DNA of 64,000 nt, taken from contig CAYZNN010000008.1 in the NCBI GenBank assembly GCA_964479665.1, forward strand, positions 37,673 through 101,672. The letters are read 5' to 3'. Below the pieces are notes generated by a model, which made no database searches, was not told where the DNA came from, and was given only the letters and a program-made list of their open reading frames with translations. This document shows positions 60,187 to 64,000 of the stretch, piece by piece. The translations under genes and the position numbers were made by a program. Each line of letters begins with the position of its first letter. Position 1 is the stretch's first letter. This stretch comes from UBA2287 sp964479665. Lineage in GTDB: Bacteria > Bacteroidota > Bacteroidia > Bacteroidales > Tenuifilaceae.

Positions 60187-62631
60187 TTAGAACCATTTTT
60201 TAAGCTTGGAGTAAAGGGAGTTGTTTACCTCCTCATCGGTATAGTAGCCTTCGCCATCCTCGCCGTACCGGCCATAGCCATAACCATACGAGTAGCCATA
60301 ACCATAGGTATAACCATAGCCGTACATGTAACCATAGCCATACCCACGCGGCTTTTTAAAGTCGTTAAGTATAAGGGCCATATTCTTTATGGTTTGGCTT
60401 TGCGAAAGCTCATCGACAAGCCCCATTACATTGCGCGAAGTGTACCTATGGCGAAGTACAAAAAGGGTAACATCGCTAATACGGCTTATTATAACAGCAT
60501 CGGTAACTATTGCAACCGGTGGCGAGTCGATAATTACAAAGTCGTACATGCTCTTTAAATCATCGAAAAGGCTTGCCAGCTGCTTCGAGGCAACCAGCTC
60601 GGCCGGATTGGGCGGAATGGGTCCTGCTGGAATAACAAACAGGCTGTCCAATTCGGTAGTTACAGTAATATCGCTAAGGGAGTCGCGCCCAATAAGAAAA
60701 GTGCTTACGCCCTTTGAATTATCGATTCCAAACAGATTCTGAATTTTTGGCTTGCGAAGGTCGAGACCAACCAGGGCGGTTTTTTTACCCAGAAGGGCAA
60801 GGCTAATTGCCAGATTCGATGCAATAAAACTTTTGCCCTCGCCACTAATGGTCGATGAAATTAGAACTACCTTCCTATGCTCCGAACCCAGAAGAAAATC
60901 GAGGTTGGTACGAAGTGCCCTGAACGATTCGGAAAACGACGACTTGGGCTTATGAAAAACGGGTAAAAAGGTCTCGTAGGGGTTGTTACCAATGCTGCCT
61001 ACCAGAGGAACCTTGGTTTTACTGGTTATTTGCGAGGTGTCGCGAATGGAGTTGTTCAGCAGGTCGAAAATGAGTATAATAAAAATGGGGACAATTAAAC
61101 CCAGGAAAATTCCAATCATATAGTTCAACCGGCGGTTGGGCTTAATGGTTCGAGCCATTTCGGTCATGGCCCTATCAATTACCTTATTGTCCGATATGTT
61201 CGATGCGCGACCAATTCCCGCCTCAATCCTTTTTTCGCGCAGGTAGGTGTAAAACTTTTCGTGAATGCCATACTTACGTTCCATATTAAGCAGCTCGCGC
61301 TCAGTAACGGGCAGCAGCCTTAAGTTTGCTTCCTGCTCAGTAACCCGCTTTCCCAGTTCCCGCAACCTCAGGTTGTTTATTTCGCGCATACCCTCCAGCT
61401 TATCGAACAGCAGAGAGGTTAAACTTGCTAAACTCTGGTCGATACGAATAACCTGAAAATTATCGGGTTTAACCGAGAGCAGCAGGGTTTCCTTTTCAAG
61501 TTGCAATGTGTTAATTTGCCTAACGGTTTCGGTTAGGTTGTCGTCAACAACCCCAATGGTTGCAGGCGAAACCAATTCCTTTAGGGGGCGTTTGGCTTTC
61601 AGGTAGTTTTCGAGGTATTTAAAGTACTCTTGCTGTAGGTTCAGCTGGTTACGCTCCGAGTAAAGCAGTTCGAGCCTGTCGAGTATGGCCTTGCCCTCTA
61701 AGCTCAAATCTATAATGCCCTTTCCTGCCCGGAAGTTCTGAAGAATAATTTCGGAACGGCGTAACGAATCAATTATTTGCTGCAGTTGCTGATCGATGAA
61801 TTGAATTGTATTCTCGGCAATTAATGCCTTATCCTCCAGGCCAGTACGAATGTATATTTCGGTTATTTTGTTTAGGTAGTCGGCCTCCTGTTGTGCCACA
61901 AACCCCGACGAGCTAAGGGTTAATATACCCCCATTCTTATCGTTTAGGTCAATCCTCAGCTTGCTGCGGTATACCAAGGCAAGGGTGTGAGGGTCGTTAA
62001 TTATAAAGTAGAATTTTTTTTGGTATTTTGATGGCACGTACACATCGGCCCATCGGGGCCAAATGGTGAACGAGAAGTGCTCGTTGGTAAACTTTTCACC
62101 AAACTTCATAATTTGGTTAACGCCAGTACCATCGTCAATTTCGAGCCTGTATTCATTTTCATTCAGAATAGAAATGTTAACGGGGTAATTTGTACGGTTC
62201 GAAAACCCCGAATCGAGTTCAACCGAGAAGGGGCTCCGTTTGTACATTTTCGACTCGGCAATGCCGCGGCGGCCTACGCTTACATAGGTAACAAGGAACT
62301 CGGGGAGTTCGTCAATGGCCTTACGGGCAAAGGAGTAGGAGCTGAGCAGGGCAATTTCGTTTTCAATGCGTTTGGTTTGGCGGTTCAGGTTCATTTCACG
62401 CAGAAAAGTCTGCATGCCCTGGCTCATGCGTCTGCCATCGGCATCGCCAACCAGAAGAGAGGTTTGCACCGAGTAGGTTTGCTCGGAGTATCGGTTTACC
62501 AAATACGAAACAAAAATGCCAGTAAACATGCAGAAGGCTATCCAATACCAGTTGCCCAGAAAAAGGAAGAAATACCGTTTTAAATCGAAAGGTTCTTCCT
62601 GAAGGTTTAAGTAATTATTTTGGGAGTCCAT
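60187..62631 (-). CDS. wzc: Polysaccharide co-polymerase / tyrosine autokinase (Wzc)
   Basis: An 814-residue inner-membrane protein controlling chain length and export. A Wzz domain (first transmembrane helix near residues 28-46, YFLFLGNWYWIAFCMFTGIF) is followed by a long periplasmic coiled coil, a second transmembrane helix near 505-525 (YMIGIFLGLIVPIFIILIFD), and a cytosolic BY-kinase with Walker A SSTISGEGKSFIASNLA, Walker A' ALVGLDLRKPKIQN and Walker B FVIIDSPPVAIVTDAVII. The last 53 residues contain 16 tyrosines in GY-type repeats (start at residue 762), the expected autophosphorylation cluster, here unusually regular. wza lies 27 bases upstream. A partner phosphatase (Wzb) is not seen. 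Confidence 0.95.
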   Translation of the reverse strand: MDSQNNYLNLQEEPFDLKRYFFLFLGNWYWIAFCMFTGIFVSYLVNRYSEQTYSVQTSLLVGDADGRRMSQGMQTFLREMNLNRQTKRIENEIALLSSYSFARKAIDELPEFLVTYVSVGRRGIAESKMYKRSPFSVELDSGFSNRTNYPVNISILNENEYRLEIDDGTGVNQIMKFGEKFTNEHFSFTIWPRWADVYVPSKYQKKFYFIINDPHTLALVYRSKLRIDLNDKNGGILTLSSSGFVAQQEADYLNKITEIYIRTGLEDKALIAENTIQFIDQQLQQIIDSLRRSEIILQNFRAGKGIIDLSLEGKAILDRLELLYSERNQLNLQQEYFKYLENYLKAKRPLKELVSPATIGVVDDNLTETVRQINTLQLEKETLLLSVKPDNFQVIRIDQSLASLTSLLFDKLEGMREINNLRLRELGKRVTEQEANLRLLPVTERELLNMERKYGIHEKFYTYLREKRIEAGIGRASNISDNKVIDRAMTEMARTIKPNRRLNYMIGIFLGLIVPIFIILIFDLLNNSIRDTSQITSKTKVPLVGSIGNNPYETFLPVFHKPKSSFSESFRALRTNLDFLLGSEHRKVVLISSTISGEGKSFIASNLAISLALLGKKTALVGLDLRKPKIQNLFGIDNSKGVSTFLIGRDSLSDITVTTELDSLFVIPAGPIPPNPAELVASKQLASLFDDLKSMYDFVIIDSPPVAIVTDAVIISRISDVTLFVLRHRYTSRNVMGLVDELSQSQTIKNMALILNDFKKPRGYGYGYMYGYGYTYGYGYSYGYGYGRYGEDGEGYYTDEEVNNSLYSKLKKWF
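60260..60350 (-). repeat. Short tandem DNA repeat coding the Gly-Tyr tail of Wzc
   Basis: On the plus strand, words such as CCATAACCATA and CCATAGCCATAACC recur with a six-base period, coding alternating Gly-Tyr. Repeat number could change by slippage in multiples of six bases, altering tyrosine count without a frameshift. Confidence 0.6.
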
Positions 62632-62658
62632 TGTTCAATATTTTTCGGATTGGCAAGG

Positions 62659-63426
62659 CTATAATACAAATTTAATAAGTACCAATGCTGTGCTAATGGT
62701 TGAGAAAAACAGTGTAATGTAGGGCAAATTCATTCTGAAAACCTTGTTTGTGGTTGGTTCAACCACAACTATGTCGTTTGGCATAAGGTAATATACCTCA
62801 GAGTATAGCACATCGGCATTATTCAAATTTACCCGGAAACTTTTCATTTCGTTGTTAACGTTTCTAACAACGAGCACATTCTGTTTATTCCCATTTTCTA
62901 GTATATCGCCACTTAAAGCCAACGCCTCAAATAGGGTAATCAGGTCGTTGTAAATTCGGTAAACACCTGGGCTTCGCACTTCGCCAACAACCGTTACTCG
63001 GAAGTTAGCCAACTTTACATTTATAGTTGCATCGATATAATGTTTCGAAATCTCTGTCTGAATTGTATTTCGTGCTTCGAACACCGACTGGCCATTTACG
63101 TTAATATTTCCAATTAACGGCAACGAAACAAAGCCCGAGTCGCTAATGGTATAGCCATTGAAATACAGCATGGCCTCAGAACTTTGTTGTGAACTGCTAA
63201 TATTGCCTGTAGGATTGTTAAAAGCGGAACTTAACCCAGGCGTGTTAGTAATCAGTTGGACATATAGTATGTCTCCAGGCTTGAGTTTATAAACAGGAGG
63301 TGCTGGAAGTTTGGCTAATTGTTGGTCGGCATTTCTCATGTAAATCAGGTGGCTCTTCCTATTGCATCCTGCAAAAAGCAGCAGCAAGCCCAAAAATATT
63401 ATGGTAAAACGGTACGAACTTTTCAT
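62659..63426 (-). CDS. wza: Polysaccharide export outer-membrane lipoprotein (Wza)
   Basis: A 255-residue protein. A lipoprotein signal with lipobox LFAGC (Cys21) is followed by the PES domain YKLKPGDILYVQLITNTP, a SLBB-like part (DSGFVSLPLIGNINVNG, VTVVGEVRSPGVYRIYNDLI and LFEALALSGDI), and a C-terminal hydrophobic helix (YITLFFSTISTALVLIKFVL) that probably crosses the outer membrane. It forms the exit channel for the polymer together with Wzc. It is the first gene of the minus-strand locus seen here. Confidence 0.94.
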   Translation of the reverse strand: MKSSYRFTIIFLGLLLLFAGCNRKSHLIYMRNADQQLAKLPAPPVYKLKPGDILYVQLITNTPGLSSAFNNPTGNISSSQQSSEAMLYFNGYTISDSGFVSLPLIGNINVNGQSVFEARNTIQTEISKHYIDATINVKLANFRVTVVGEVRSPGVYRIYNDLITLFEALALSGDILENGNKQNVLVVRNVNNEMKSFRVNLNNADVLYSEVYYLMPNDIVVVEPTTNKVFRMNLPYITLFFSTISTALVLIKFVL

Positions 63427-64000
63427 TGTGTTGAAGGGTAAGTTTTACAATCGAAAACTCTGATTACTAACGATAAGCGATGTATGCCTGAAGTTATTAT
63501 TTGAATGCGCTGGGCACACTTCGTGCACGTAACTCACAGAAAAGGCACAGAGTTACCAGCAAATCGATAGCACAAAGTAAGTAAAATTACAACAACTAAC
63601 CCAAAAATCAATTTTTTCATTTTTTTATCTCTTCTCAGGGTTGAGCCACTCTGCTCGAGTTATCAACATACTACATAATCCCCCCAAGATTAATTTCTGA
63701 CAATGGCATCAACCTCAGGTACCCATCGTTATAGCCCTAATTGCAAACTGGGCCGAAGAAACATTTGGGAAATAAATACCGAGCGATTGTGATATTTAAA
63801 AACTAAAAGCGCTGAGGGCTGGTAAAAACAGTCAATAAGATTAATTTTGCAGCAAAAAGAGGCAAATGAACCGAGCCATGAATATACTATTGACGCGCAC
63901 AATCCATGATTCTTGCAAGAGAAACGCTACACGGAAAGATAAGTCCATAGAGTCATGGCGAGCACCATCCCTGCCTGAAGGCAGGCAGGTGTTCCTTTGA
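63427..64000. other. Noncoding upstream region of the polysaccharide locus
   Basis: 574 bases without a credible gene. CACAGA-like words near 63530 resemble those at 11245-11391. No promoter with both boxes was recognised for wza. The right end carries a short hairpin (63970-63989). Confidence 0.5.
63968..63991. repeat. Hairpin repeat, copy D (partial)
   Basis: CCTGCCTG (63970-63977) pairs perfectly with CAGGCAGG (63982-63989) around AAGG. It resembles the degenerate palindrome in copy A near 11430 and lies at the window edge, so the rest of the element may lie outside. Confidence 0.45.

Noticed and set aside
60148..60558. 136-codon plus-strand frame rich in Ile/Val/Ala over the end of wzc
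   Set aside because: It is the complement of the Gly-Tyr repeat of wzc; the apparent hydrophobicity is a by-product of that repeat.
1..64000. CRISPR array, tRNA or rRNA genes
   Set aside because: I saw no regularly spaced direct repeats with unique spacers and no sequence with tRNA-like arms or rRNA signatures; a covariance-model scan would be needed to exclude short RNAs.

Overview
The window looks like a chromosomal segment of a free-living Bacteroidota bacterium, probably Bacteroidales/Marinilabiliales-like. I infer this from type IX secretion (T9SS) substrates with type A and type B sorting domains, a PorP/SprF outer-membrane protein, Bacteroidota-style -7 boxes (TAnnTTTG), poor Shine-Dalgarno sequences, several TTG starts, and a Wza/Wzc/Wzx/Wzy polysaccharide locus. 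Base composition is uneven: the first 8.6 kb and some capsule cassettes are AT-rich (60-base samples near 28-33% GC), while the surface-protein block and wza-wzc are about 45-57%.

Layout. (1) 1-8249, housekeeping: a TPR lipoprotein cut by the window edge, dut and a flippase on the minus strand; a cyclophilin lipoprotein and pheS on the plus strand; a Crp/Fnr regulator converging on ruvB-nadA. (2) 8759-11098: an M24 aminopeptidase and a membrane coiled-coil protein converging on a perfect palindromic terminator. (3) 11944-27704, surface-protein island: a 309-residue secreted protein, a type B sorting-domain protein, PorP/SprF, a giant protein of about 3,170 residues (frameshifted at a G7 run), and a choice-of-anchor/FN3/type A sorting-domain protein (also frameshifted). 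The small secreted protein and the giant end in nearly the same tail, TGPxYHIPN[ST]F, which resembles the first strand of the type B sorting domain of the gene lying between them. (4) 27777-63426: one long minus-strand surface-polysaccharide region.

The polysaccharide region, read from its upstream end, encodes export and chain-length control (wza, wzc with a tyrosine-rich tail), the Wzx flippase, glycosyltransferases, a probable dTDP-Fuc4NAc branch (rffA, wecD-like), a TylF-type methyltransferase, the UDP-L-FucNAc branch (capE, capF, capG), an adenylation-enzyme/acyl-carrier pair, two acyltransferases, asnB, a Wzy/ligase-like polymerase, CapA- and CapK-like proteins, and a trio of bidomain dehydrogenase, predicted alpha/alpha-barrel protein and DUF354 protein. 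Foreign or selfish DNA sits between cassettes: a decayed IS1595-family element, a decayed AlbA/Schlafen-type regulator, a four-helix-bundle gene beside a 25-bp inverted repeat, an AAA/DUF4143 ATPase beside a duplicated 3' end of rffA, and a ParD/ParE pair with a frameshifted toxin. Related hairpin repeats occur at four intergenic sites.

I saw no tRNA, rRNA or CRISPR array. Functional calls rest on motif recognition by eye, and no database search was possible.
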